Below are positions 54,091 to 64,000 of a DNA stretch of 64,000 bases, piece after piece; position 1 is the stretch's first letter, and every line of letters begins with the position of its first letter. The notes beneath the pieces are model-generated. The model made no database searches and was not told where the DNA came from. It worked only from the letters and a program-made list of their open reading frames with translations. Location: contig CM061251.1 in assembly GCA_022605425.2 (NCBI GenBank), forward strand, positions 589,001-653,000, given 5' to 3'. The stretch comes from Hamiltosporidium tvaerminnensis. Its lineage: Eukaryota > Microsporidia > Dubosqiidae. The translations under genes were made by a program, and so were the position numbers.

Positions 54091-54240
54091 GAATATAAGG
54101 GATAAGGAATAAAATTATGTAAAGATATGGGAAGTGTAGGATATAAGATAAATATAAGATAATATATAAGATAATATAGTGGATATAAGGATATAAGATA
54201 ATATATAAGATAATATATAAGAGGTTATAAAGAATATAAA

Positions 54241-54844
54241 GAATATTAGAATATTAGAATACAAAAAAATTATAAAAAAATGATAAAAAAATTAAATTTT
54301 ATTTTAAAAAAAATGTAAAAATATTTTACTTTTAAAGATATAAATGTTATAACAAGATTAGGAAAAGAAATTTTAACAAATATTATTGGTTTTAAGAAAT
54401 TGAAAAAGTATATATTTCTATATTTTTAAAATACCGTATTATATATATATTGGTAGTTTCTTTTCTTATTAGTGTTGATATGATTAATGATATGATAGGA
54501 TTAAGTATGAGTGGGAAGAGAATTTAGAGAGAGGAGTTATTATGGTTCTTTATATAGATGTAGGAATAATAGGAGAATATATATTTATAATAAAATATTT
54601 GTTTAAAAAATAATAGTTTGTTTAGAATATAATAGTTAGTTTATAATATATATGTATTTCTTATTTAATATAAGTACTTCTATAGTATTTTATAGTATTT
54701 TATAGTAATTTATAGTATTTTACAGTATTTTATAGTATTTTTCATAAATATTTAATTTGTTCTGTAATATACACTTTTTTATAAAAATTTGTTATAAATG
54801 AGTTTCTATTTTGTAAACAAAAAAGGTTAATTATTATTAAAGTT
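54241..54844. other. Gene-free spacer
   Basis: AT-rich, including a run of TTTTATAGTATTTTATAGTA-type short repeats near 54680-54740. No gene. Confidence 0.6.
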
Positions 54845-55535
54845 AAAGGAGTTAAAAAAACATTATTAGAAAGTATCTGCTTGGTAAATATGGGTATGTG
54901 AAATTATTGATGTCGAAATATGTGTTTAGATGGAATTATACTAGATCAAATTCGGGTTGTTCTATGGGAATTGGTATGGAGAAGAGAAGGTATATGAAAT
55001 ATAACTCCTTTCTTTACAAATTTGGTTTTTTATTTATTTATATTTGAAAAAACGATTGAAGTTGTAGGTGATTATTATACAAAGTAGGGAAATCTGGTTT
55101 TCTTTCTGGGTTTAGGAGAACTAAAGCAAGGAAGATACGAAAATTACATATATTATCTAAAGCTAGAAAACTTTACTCTTGAGTTATGTATGTTGGTTTG
55201 GAATTAGAGTGTCTAAATATACCGATTTAAGTTGTAGAGATATATCTTAACTGGAAGTTTATGAGATGAGGAACTAGAGTAAATGGGTGTGCAGCTTGTC
55301 TTGAGGAAAATAAAAGTAGAATTGACCGGAGAACTGGCACTGGCAAGATATTAAGGCACCATGTTTCATTATCGATTATTAAACGAGTTACATAAACCTT
55401 ATATATGAAAATATTTGTGCTGTATGTATCGTAAGGAAGTACGATAATGTGTTTTTAGACATTTATCTGTGCCAAACAAGAACTGCGTTAATATCATAAA
55501 AAAATCGTTATAAATTAGTTTGTTTTAAACATTTA
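54845..55535 (+). repeat. Decayed copy of the 728-bp dispersed repeat
   Basis: Shows TATCTGCTTGGTAAATATGGG, TTCTATGGGAATTGGTATGGAG, AGATATATCTTAACTGGAAGTT and AACTGCGTTAATATCATAAA in family order. The head is eroded and substitutions are heavy. Confidence 0.7.
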
Positions 55536-56254
55536 ATTTTTTGAATTAAATATAGACAAATACGAATATTTCATGTATAAAAAACAAAAAAAACCGTTTT
55601 TTAAAACTTTTTTTGATCAATGATTCATCCGTTACATATTTGCCCTTAAAAATTAGTTTTATTTTTGGAAGTAATCTTATTCTTGATTATTTTAAGTTCA
55701 ATACGAAAAATAACTTTTTGATTTAAAGTAGCAAAACACAAACTGTTCAAAAATATTTTATTAAACTTAGAAATCAGTACTTTGCTTAAAAGATTTTTTA
55801 ACCATATTTTCACAGATAAACACTGTATATAACTTTAAGAAATACGGGTGGAATAGCGAGCAAACCTTTCATGTATATGCAAAACAGAGATTTATATAGT
55901 GAATTATGTAATCCAATCAAATATTCAAGTTGCCTCTATTATGAAAATATGGAAGTAAATAAATCATTAAAAAATGTATTCACGGATGTTTCTGTGGTAT
56001 GAGAGTACTATAATTAGAAAGTCTATTATTTATTCTGAATCTAACGATTCCATATTTACCAAATGAGTTGTTAAATTTCGGGTGAAAAACACACTGCAAA
56101 ATGTTATTTTACTAAAAAAGAAAAAGTAATATAACGAGGCTGATCCATTATTTTGTGCTTGTTTTATTAATTTAAGAAGCTGAGAAAATTTTTAAAAATA
56201 TATTTTGACAAAAAGAAATAATAATAAGTTTTCCCATTCAAAATTAAATATATA
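55536..56254. other. Gene-free spacer
   Basis: AT-rich with nothing supported. Confidence 0.55.
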
Positions 56255-56445
56255 TTAAAATATTATACACTATATTCTATGCAATTTATATTAAACTATT
56301 ATATAGTATATTCTATTCAATATATATTAAACTATTATATAGTATATTCTATTCAATATATATTAAACTATTATACAGTATATTCTATTCAATATATATT
56401 AAACTATTATACAGTATATTCTATTCAATATATAGTTTGAAAAAA
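56255..56445. repeat. 36-bp tandem repeat, about five units
   Basis: Unit TATATTCTATTCAATATATA then TTAAACTATTATATAG, 36 bp long. Late units change ATATAG to ATACAG. Non-coding. Confidence 0.92.
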
Positions 56446-56954
56446 AAATAATTGTACACGAAAAAAATATTAACCTTCTCTCGAGCATTTAAAGCTCATC
56501 TTATTTAGTCTTAGATTTATTCTGTATTAAATTTAAAATAACTATTATACTACTAAATTATTGGTAGACATACTTTAAAAATTTGATAAAAATGTTTAAG
56601 TTAAACAACTTGTTTTTAAATAGAATAAACATTATTTGGGTTTTAAATAATAAAATATATTACTGGTTTCAACAAAAACCAATTTAATGTTTTCAAACCT
56701 TTGATCGAAACAGAATCATTTTGGCAACATAAAAATTTAATTGTGAATAATCTAAAGGAATTAATCATTAGTTAATAGATTTAAACCAATAAAAATTATA
56801 ACGAATTTTTTCAATAGCATATTTTATGGCTACATTGCAATTTAATATCTTTAATTTCAAAACTTAAAATTTTCAGACACCAAGTTTCACATTTTTGAGC
56901 ATCAAAACCTACGTTTTAAAAAAAACGTAAGACAGTTACTTTTCTGTAGATTTT
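56446..56954. other. Gene-free spacer
   Basis: AT-rich upstream region of the Cys4 protein gene. No C-run motif is seen. Confidence 0.55.
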
Positions 56955-57548
56955 ATGAAAGACCTAACACAGGATTATTTAAAGATATTTCAGCACAATA
57001 TTAAAAACAGAAAACAGAAAATAATAAAGATTTATGAAAATATTTTGCTCAACTTAAAAATCCCAAGGAAAAAAATATGTTGTGAGTCTTGTTTAACGTA
57101 TTTAAATATTAATAATACAAATAAAGTAGAATTTCCTTTTACTATTTGTGTTCAATGTTTCAACGATTTGAATATCGAACCAAATTATTCGATTAGTTTG
57201 GCTTCTATATTTTACAGAAAATATATGGAAATACATAGGATAAAATGTTTGAAATCAAAACATAAGATATTTCTTGAAATGTTGAAAAAAAAATATAAAA
57301 ATTTAAAAAATAACGAATTGCAAATTATAAATAACATTAAAAAAATGATTAAAAAATATATTTTAAAGATATTTTTTTATCAAAAAATTGAAATGTATCT
57401 TGATGTTTTGTATGAACAATACCAATCTCTTTATGTAAAATACTTAAAGACACTAAAAGATAGAGACTTCAATGAATGTATGACAATCAAAGATAGTTTA
57501 TTACAAATAATTAACGAAATAGAATCTGTAAATTTAAAAAAAAATTGA
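56955..57548 (+). CDS. Hypothetical protein with a Cys4 zinc-binding-like motif
   Basis: A 197-residue, Lys-rich, largely helical protein. Near the N-terminus it has Cys43-x2-Cys46 and Cys65-x2-Cys68 separated by 18 residues (ICCESCLTYLNI ... FTICVQCFNDL), a pattern fit for one zinc ribbon or treble clef. The remaining ~125 residues are highly charged helix with coiled-coil potential (LKKKYKNLKNNELQIINNIKK). Similar layouts occur in Rpr2/Rpp21-type RNase P proteins and in several RNA- or transcription-related factors, but nothing decides among them. It converges with MTQ2, with 62 bases between the stops. Confidence 0.7.
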   Translation: MKDLTQDYLKIFQHNIKNRKQKIIKIYENILLNLKIPRKKICCESCLTYLNINNTNKVEFPFTICVQCFNDLNIEPNYSISLASIFYRKYMEIHRIKCLKSKHKIFLEMLKKKYKNLKNNELQIINNIKKMIKKYILKIFFYQKIEMYLDVLYEQYQSLYVKYLKTLKDRDFNECMTIKDSLLQIINEIESVNLKKN

Positions 57549-57610
57549 AATATAAAAATTTCTTTATATAACTAATAGTTTTTTCCATTTTCTTTGATTT
57601 ATAACCAGTT

Positions 57611-58180
57611 TTAATGAATTTTAATACCTTTAATGACAAAATATGTTTCGTTGTAACATTTTTTTGAATAAATAATTTCACATTTATAATTTTTTTGTTC
57701 CAATTTCGAAATAATTTCAGACGGTTTATTAATTTTTATAACTAAAAGATAAATAGTATTGATTTTAGATAATTGACTTATGAATTGATCAATTATTACT
57801 CTTCCTTTTAAACCACCGGCATAAGAAGCACGTATATCATAGTGGTTCATCTCATCTTCTTCGGTTTCTAGATATGGAGGATTGAAAATCAATATGGAAA
57901 TATTTTTTTGAATTATATTTGTAAGTAGATTTGCTCGAATCAAATTAAAACTATTTATATTTTCTTTTCTGGTTAGTGATTGCAGTGCAAATGTATTTAT
58001 ATCAGTGGATATAATAAACGTATTTAATGTCTTTTTAATAAAATTGGAAATATAATTACTTCCACATCCAATTTCTATAAATATAGCATTTTTCTGTTTT
58101 CTTAAATAATTGATATCTTTTTCTAAAGCTTCTATGAGTGAAAAAGTATCTTCTGATGGTTCATATATTTTATTTTTCAT
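57611..58180 (-). CDS. MTQ2: eRF1 glutamine methyltransferase catalytic subunit (MTQ2/N6AMT1/HemK2)
   Basis: A 189-residue class I SAM-dependent methyltransferase. The start YEPSEDTFSLIEALEKD is the diagnostic N-terminal signature of Mtq2/N6AMT1. Motif I is FIEIGCGSNYIS at ~35-45, the acidic end of strand 2 is Asp60, and the catalytic NPPY is at residues 100-103, followed by ETEEDE and a GGLKGRVIIDQF helix as in the family. With its activator Trm112 it methylates the glutamine of the GGQ motif in release factor eRF1; Trm112 is not in this window. Length is at the short end of the family's usual 190-220. It is convergent with the preceding gene. Confidence 0.9.
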   Translation of the reverse strand: MKNKIYEPSEDTFSLIEALEKDINYLRKQKNAIFIEIGCGSNYISNFIKKTLNTFIISTDINTFALQSLTRKENINSFNLIRANLLTNIIQKNISILIFNPPYLETEEDEMNHYDIRASYAGGLKGRVIIDQFISQLSKINTIYLLVIKINKPSEIISKLEQKNYKCEIIYSKKCYNETYFVIKGIKIH

Positions 58181-61100
58181 TTCAAGGAATACGAATTGAT
58201 ATTTTTTGGGGAAGGATGTATATTTTAGGCCGAAATATATTTAAGAATAATCTGATATTAAAGGAAGGACAAATTTTTATATTAGCAATAATTGAAAATT
58301 TTTTCAAGCAATATATTTAGAATTATTTGTTTCATTGCTACTTTTGTAATTGAATGCATATAAAAATATATGTTTAACTAGATAAAATCTTCACCTTTGC
58401 CAAATTAAAAAATTCTTAAAGACATTATTTCTTAAAATTATGCTTGTTTATATGAAACCTAGAACGTGATTATATAGAGCGAGTTGTTAAGCACTATAGA
58501 ATACTTCATTTAGGATATATAAAATGCTTTTCTCTAAAATTGATGCACTGAAATTCTTTCACGGTATTTTATCGATATAACTGTTTGAATTCTCATCGCA
58601 TATATCATGAAGTCGGTTTTTTTCTTTGAATTTCGAACCAAGCATTCATCTTTATAATTTTATAACCAGTTCAAAGTTAATAATACAGAAATTTCCACAA
58701 TAACTTTCCGAAATGATTAATAGACTAGAGAATATATATTGCTCGTGTGTTTTTATTACTTTATAAAATATTGAATATTTGTTCGCAAATTTCATTTACA
58801 TTTTTATGGAATAAATCCCCTTTATTGGAAAAACATTTAGATTCCCTTTTTTTATATATGCCAGATTAGATTTATTTTCTTATTCTGCCCGAAACACGCA
58901 TTTTCCTAATATTTTAAAAAATTAGTTGAAAATTCTATAAAAAACACACTTTTTTTAAAGTTTCATCTGTTTATATTGCAGACATCAAAACATTCTAGAT
59001 TAAAGATAGATAACCGCATTCAAAAATTTAATGGTATTTCCCGCAATATCTAGAGCTCATAATATTTAATAAAAAGTTTGTTAGAAAATACTCAATAATC
59101 TGACTGGTAAATGGAGGATAGTCGCTATTTAAACACACAAGCGTTTCTCGAGACTATCAGAATTCAAAATTTTTCTATAATTTCCGAAATCAAGAGACAT
59201 ATAGTTGAGATAATTCTCATCGACTTATATAGGCTTATCTAAGCTCTTAAATATCCTGCTAACAGCTATTATTTTCATTTGGCCTCCCATTCATTTCAAA
59301 GGGTATATTTCTGTCGTATCACCCAGTCTTTAGGCTTTTGATTTGTTTGAGAAATACTAAGTTTACGTGTTATTATCTAGAAGTTTAGTTGCAGCACTCA
59401 ATATGTTGGATAAAAGACTACAAGCTAATTTTGTTGAAATCGTTTTACTATTTTGCAGCCTTCTCTTTCTATTCAGAATTTTTGTGGATAAACTGAAAAT
59501 ATAGTATGGTTATTACTTCACTAAAAATTGAAAAATTATGGCGAAACAATTTCAGCTAATTGTTGCCAAGCACATGGTTTCTAATGTGTATTTTCTATTT
59601 TCACTAATATTTAGTAAAAATATGATTTTATATCCTTATAAGAGATCTTAAAACTGCAGCTATTAACATATGATAAAAGCCAAGAAACACAATTTTGGTA
59701 ATTTTCGATCTTCAACAGTTTAAATTCCATTTTCGCGGACAATTTTTTCTTTGAAAAATGGAAATTGTTTTTTTATTTAGAAATGTGATATAAAATCCCC
59801 TTACCTTAAACCTCTTTATGATGGTTTTATTACCAGATTTCATTGATATTCGTTCATTTAATCCAAATAGAATGCCCAGAATCGAATGCGATTTATATTT
59901 TTTTTACTATCTTGATTAAAATTTAAAACGCATACCATGTAATTCTTAAAAAATTCAGTATTATGTTTTTAATTATATTTCCAATATATTTTAGAAGAAG
60001 CTTGGTTTTTTTAAAAGATTTTATATATTTACCAGCTTTCAGCGTAGAACTCTTGTTTTGTAAATACATCCCTATTGCGAAACATATGATAAAAAAACAC
60101 TTTCATTTATTCAATACAGCTTAATTGGTATGCAAATTAATGGCCTAGACCAAATTTGTCTATCATATTACACCTTAAAAATTCAATGCGATGTTTTCTT
60201 TTTATAAATAATTTAATCTCGCGATATTTTCATATTAAATTTGGGTAGGCTTTATAATATTAAATTAAGTTTATACCATTTTTATTCACTTGCATAGCAG
60301 CCTTAATAGCTATAATTTAATTATCTATATGCTACCAAAGAGCCTAAAACTATCATTATTGTTTCGACCTTAGTATTTTCCTCACAAATGACATTAAGGT
60401 CAGGTTTTCATATTTATATCCAGATTATGAATCTAGTATAAAAATGTGGCTTTCTCAAAGAATTATCAAATCTAGAAAATTTCTCTGTATAAATTACAAT
60501 ATACCTAAGTAAAAATTGCTATAAATATGGAGTTCAGACAGTTTTGACTAAATCATCGTAAGTCTTATGTTCTTGCAAAACCTTTACTATAATTTTTATA
60601 AAAAACTTCAAATATCATTCTGCTTCTATCTTTCATTATCTAAAGTATGTGTAAACACATTACGATACGAATATTTCTATTTTTCTATAGAATATTCTTT
60701 AGTACTAACCTTTTTTTGTAACTACTTTATCTTTTATTATCAAAAGTGTTTTTACTTTCAAAATTTATGATTGAATCGACCCATGATCGACAAACCCTAA
60801 AATTATAAAAAATTAGGACTAAACGCGAAACCCATATTTACAGCCGTATTAGATCTTTTATATGCTTTTTTAGGCGTAGTGTAAAGAAATTTATATACGC
60901 CACAAATTATGAGACAAATTATGATCTCTTGCAAAACAAAACCATATATTTTTCGGATTAATTCTTCAGATAATTAGTTATATTCAAGTTTTCTAAATTT
61001 TAAATTAAAACATAAATATCGAAATAATCGAAATCAAGATTTACAATGTGTTACATAAATTATTACTCTATGATTAGACTAAAAGCTTTTGGAATCGATT

Positions 61101-61517
61101 TTCAGTGCTTTAAATCGTGTTGATATTCTGAGTCAGTTCAAAATTCAGAAATAATTTATATTTAGGTTTTCCATGATTTTCTTAACAGTTTAGTTAAACG
61201 GGCAGCCTGTTTTTTTAGAAATCAACAAAATTTTTTACCTATTTGATCGTCAAATAAGTAGAATTAAATTGTCTTGATTAATTTTTATACGAAATATATT
61301 CAGCTGATTTCTTGCTGAATATTATTTGTAATTATCGATTCGAAATTCCGAAATAAATATATTAAATATTATATATTTTTGTACTATATTAAATTTTAAA
61401 ATAGCTTTACTATTCATATTTATTTTAATCAATGTATGTATAATTATATTTTTGCCGCACAAATCAAACTGGTTTTTTTATTAGATTTCAAGAATATATT
61501 TTTTTTTAAATCAATTT
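58181..61517. other. 3.3-kb gene-free stretch
   Basis: No open frame beyond chance (the longest, a 67-codon frame near 60567, is Phe/Tyr/Ile-rich and random-looking). No tRNA, no recognisable repeat family member and no mobile element ends were found. It may hold old decayed sequence. Confidence 0.55.
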
Positions 61518-61532
61518 GTTATTTATGGAAAT

Positions 61533-62261
61533 GGTGGAGGGAGGATAACCACATAAAAAACTTTCTGCTTGGCAATGAGTGTGTGAAACTGGTGTGAGAT
61601 CCTTTTTTGGATTTTTAGTGAGAATAAAACCACACTTCATCTCCGGTTGTTCCATGAGAGTTGTTATGAGGAGAAGACGTCTAAGAAATGGCGAAACTTT
61701 TTCTACAAATTTATTTTTAGTTTTTTATGTAACCAGATTGCAGACTGCAGCTGAACACGTAGGTAATTGCCATGAAAAAGCATGGAAACCTAGCCTTGCT
61801 CACTCGAGTTAGAAGACTTAGCGCCTGGGAGATATAAAAATAAAAACCATTTAAAGCCAGGAGAGCTAAGTAGCAGGTTATACCTGTTGTTATGACATTG
61901 CACTGTCTAGGTGGACCCCATGTAAATCTCTGAAATATATCTTAGCTAGAAGTTTATTGGGTTCAGAAAGTGTAGAGTAAGTGGGAATGCTGCATAGTCT
62001 TGGGGGAGCCCAGGGTGGGCTTCGGCCTTCGATCACACTCCATGCAACGGACATTAACGAACTCCGGGCAACTGCCTCGCCTATTAATTAGGTTCTACAC
62101 ACCTGGTAGATGAAAGGCTTTGGGACGTAGGTATCGCAGGGGTTACCGATGGAGTGTTGGGGTAGCAGTCATTTATGTTAAACCTAGAACTGCGTTGATG
62201 TCATGAAAACAAATATAACACTTGCCACTGTTTTAAAAAAGATGTGATACTTTTAAATAAA
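61533..62261 (+). repeat. 728-bp dispersed retroposon-like repeat, young copy B with 15-bp target duplication
   Basis: Starts GGTGGAGGGAGGATAACC and ends GATACTTTTAAATAAA. The flanks are a perfect 15-bp direct repeat, GTTATTTATGGAAAT, at 61518-61532 and 62262-62276. Length is 729 bp, matching copy A (728 bp). No long open frame; the 77-codon frame near the head is not kept in other copies. The length of the duplication and the AAATAAA end point to target-primed retroposition rather than DNA transposition. Confidence 0.93.
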
Positions 62262-62390
62262 GTTATTTATGGAAATATTTGTTTTTAAAAAAATAATGAG
62301 AACATTCTTTTTAAATAAAATTAATTTTAAACGGAAATATAGATTGTATTTAACGGAATTTAAATAATTTTTTTTAGAGTACTCTAAATT

Positions 62391-64000
62391 ATGTTTTTAT
62401 ATCTTTTGATGATTCAGAAACTGATATTTTCAGAAAGAACCATCGTTTTATACTTATCGGAAGAAAATAGAGCATCATATAAAGAATACGGTTTAAATAT
62501 ATCAAATGAAGTATTAAATAGATGTATTTTACCTATTCATTTTGATAATAGAAAGAGAAAAAGTGTACTTATCAAAATGTATTACAAGGAAACGAAGAGA
62601 ATTATTGAGAAAAAGATTTCAGAACATCTTTTTATCCTTTAAAGTTAAATGAGAACGAAACCGATGCAGATAAATATGAACAAAAAACAAGATATTTGCC
62701 AAATATTACTATATATGATTTTGATCTATTTGTTAATATGTGACAGAGATATTATTTTCCATTTGATAATTTATCAATCGAAACATTTTTTAAGTTTTTA
62801 GATATATTGAGTTGTTTCAGTTTAATAAATGATAATAATTTGAAAAATATATTGAAAAGTCTTATGTTTTCTGTAGAATTTTCACCACAGGATAATATTT
62901 ATGATTATAAGCAAACAATATTGCAAAATATTTCAATGTATCACATTTCCTTTGATATAATTTTCTTACTTACAAGTGTATTTTTAGATTTATCAATCTA
63001 TGGGATTGATCTTATACCAACATTGCTTCTAGATACAAATAATGAAGAAATTTATAGCTATTATAATATAGAAATCCAGAAAGAAAATTCAATTTTAATA
63101 TCAAAGAACCTAAGTAGAATGTTTTCAAATCAAAATCTTAATAATTCTTATTCTTTTAAAATCTTACTTTTCTTCTTTTTGAAAAAAAACTTTAAAACAG
63201 CTATATTTCGCATCATTCCTTTAAAAAATACTAGTTTGTGGCGTTTACTTTTAATGATTCTAAATTCAGTTGACCAAGTAATATTTCACAAATTACATAT
63301 TAATAAAAGGCTTATTTCGTTCTTAAATGAGACAGACATTTTAAAAAATCTAAAAACAGTACATTTTTGGTTGGCTGAATCAAATTCAAACATATTATCC
63401 TATATTGAAACCATTTTATATGCACCAAACATCTTTATAGAATATAATGATTGTATCCAACAAAGTATGTACGAAAAGATCAAAATGAAGCCTCTAAGCA
63501 TAATAAAGATTGTTAGGTGTAGATTGAAAAATAGTATATTAAGAAGCTCTATTTGTTCCAAAACAAAAAACTATATTCTGAATTCTGTTTTTTCAATAGA
63601 AGATTCGATCAAGGACTTTAAAAATCAATTCATTTTTTTGAACAAGATTCTCGAATTGCAATATGTTCGGATTATTCTATGTGGAAACACTTCTCCCAAG
63701 GTAGCTGATATTATTAAACGCCATATTAAAAGCATCTCTATAAACCTTTTTTTTGAAAAATTCAGGAAATTTATATTCATTTCGAACCATTCCATTCGAA
63801 AATATAAAATGTTTGAAAATAAAAGAAATGGAACTTGAGAGTATTTTCATAGATTGTATTTTAAACTTGCCCGGAATAGAAATTTTATACTTATATGATT
63901 GTAATATTGGAAATTATGATGAATTCCATATTTACCCTAAAAATTATTCTATAACAACATTTAGCTTTTTAGGTAAAAAGATGATTAATGTGAATTTGTT
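62391..64000 (+). pseudogene. Broken leucine-rich-repeat paralogue (runs off the window)
   Basis: The reading frame moves three times. 62391-62642 opens with MFLYLLMIQKLIFS. A shift near 62635 leads into a frame reading KLNENETDADKYEQ...FDLFVNM, which meets TGA near 62740. That frame is then open to 63838, but the homologous text moves to another frame near 63785 (LESIFIDCILNLPGIEILYL), continuing to the window edge. The block FPFDNLSIETFFKFLDIL, then NDNNLKNILKSLMF, parallels residues ~145-185 of the LRR protein at 19113-21431, so the two are paralogues. The last visible part is LRR-like (LPGIEILYLYDCNI). Probably a pseudogene, unless the breaks are assembly errors. It begins about 115 bases after young repeat copy B. 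Confidence 0.75.

Noticed and set aside
60567-60770. 67-codon frame in the 58-61 kb desert
   Set aside because: Almost only Phe, Tyr, Leu, Ile, Ser and Asn, as expected from random AT-rich sequence; no promoter motif or neighbour support.

Overview
The window reads as part of a microsporidian nuclear genome, from a species with a large, repeat-rich genome (a Hamiltosporidium- or Edhazardia-like type rather than a compact Encephalitozoon type). Reasons: about 70-75% AT by eye; short, mostly intronless eukaryotic genes with tiny 5' leaders; a C-run motif just upstream of several start codons, as described for microsporidian promoters; one 25-nt spliceosomal intron; a eukaryotic tRNA-His; and core eukaryotic genes (SRP72, MTQ2, PGS1, ERF4-like, beta-adaptin, myosin II). 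The genus is inference.

Layout. 0.0-0.8 kb: the tail of a Tyr/Gly-rich protein and an ERF4/GOLGA7-like palmitoyltransferase accessory protein. 2.2-4.5 kb: a large Asn/Ser/Lys-rich protein. 4.6-7.0 kb: dispersed repeats around tRNA-His. 7.5-8.7 kb: a multi-pass membrane protein. 10.6-13.6 kb: a beta-adaptin, best fit AP-3 beta. 15.5-16.6 kb: SRP72. 19.1-21.4 kb: an LRR protein. 22.3-24.0 kb: an intact Tc1/mariner-type transposon. 25.2-25.9 kb: a hAT-type MITE. 26.3-26.6 kb: a GC-rich insert. 27.5-28.2 kb: a LINE relic. 28.7-30.0 kb: a split kleisin (cohesin subunit). 30.7-31.8 kb: two small unknown genes. 34.0-38.3 kb: a decayed Tc1/mariner copy with an R2-like LINE nested inside it. 39.7-40.9 kb: PGS1 with the intron. 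45.5-46.9 kb: a third, badly decayed Tc1/mariner copy. 47.4-53.8 kb: a myosin II heavy chain with large repeat inserts in its motor. 57.0-58.2 kb: a Cys4 protein and MTQ2, convergent. 58.3-61.5 kb: gene-empty. 61.5-62.3 kb: a young repeat copy. 62.4 kb to the end: a broken LRR paralogue.

The genes form no operon; they are general cell-biology genes (secretion, vesicle traffic, membrane lipid, translation-factor methylation, cytoskeleton, chromosome cohesion). The most distinctive content is mobile. A previously unnamed dispersed non-coding family of about 728 bp begins GGTGGAGG and ends TTTTAAATAAA. One copy has a perfect 15-bp target-site duplication and another a 7-bp one. Five decayed copies and three short relatives that share the head are also present. 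It behaves like a SINE-type retroposon, and the LINE in the same window ends in a similar tail. The other strong result is the 25-nt intron in PGS1, whose removal rebuilds the second phospholipase D motif.
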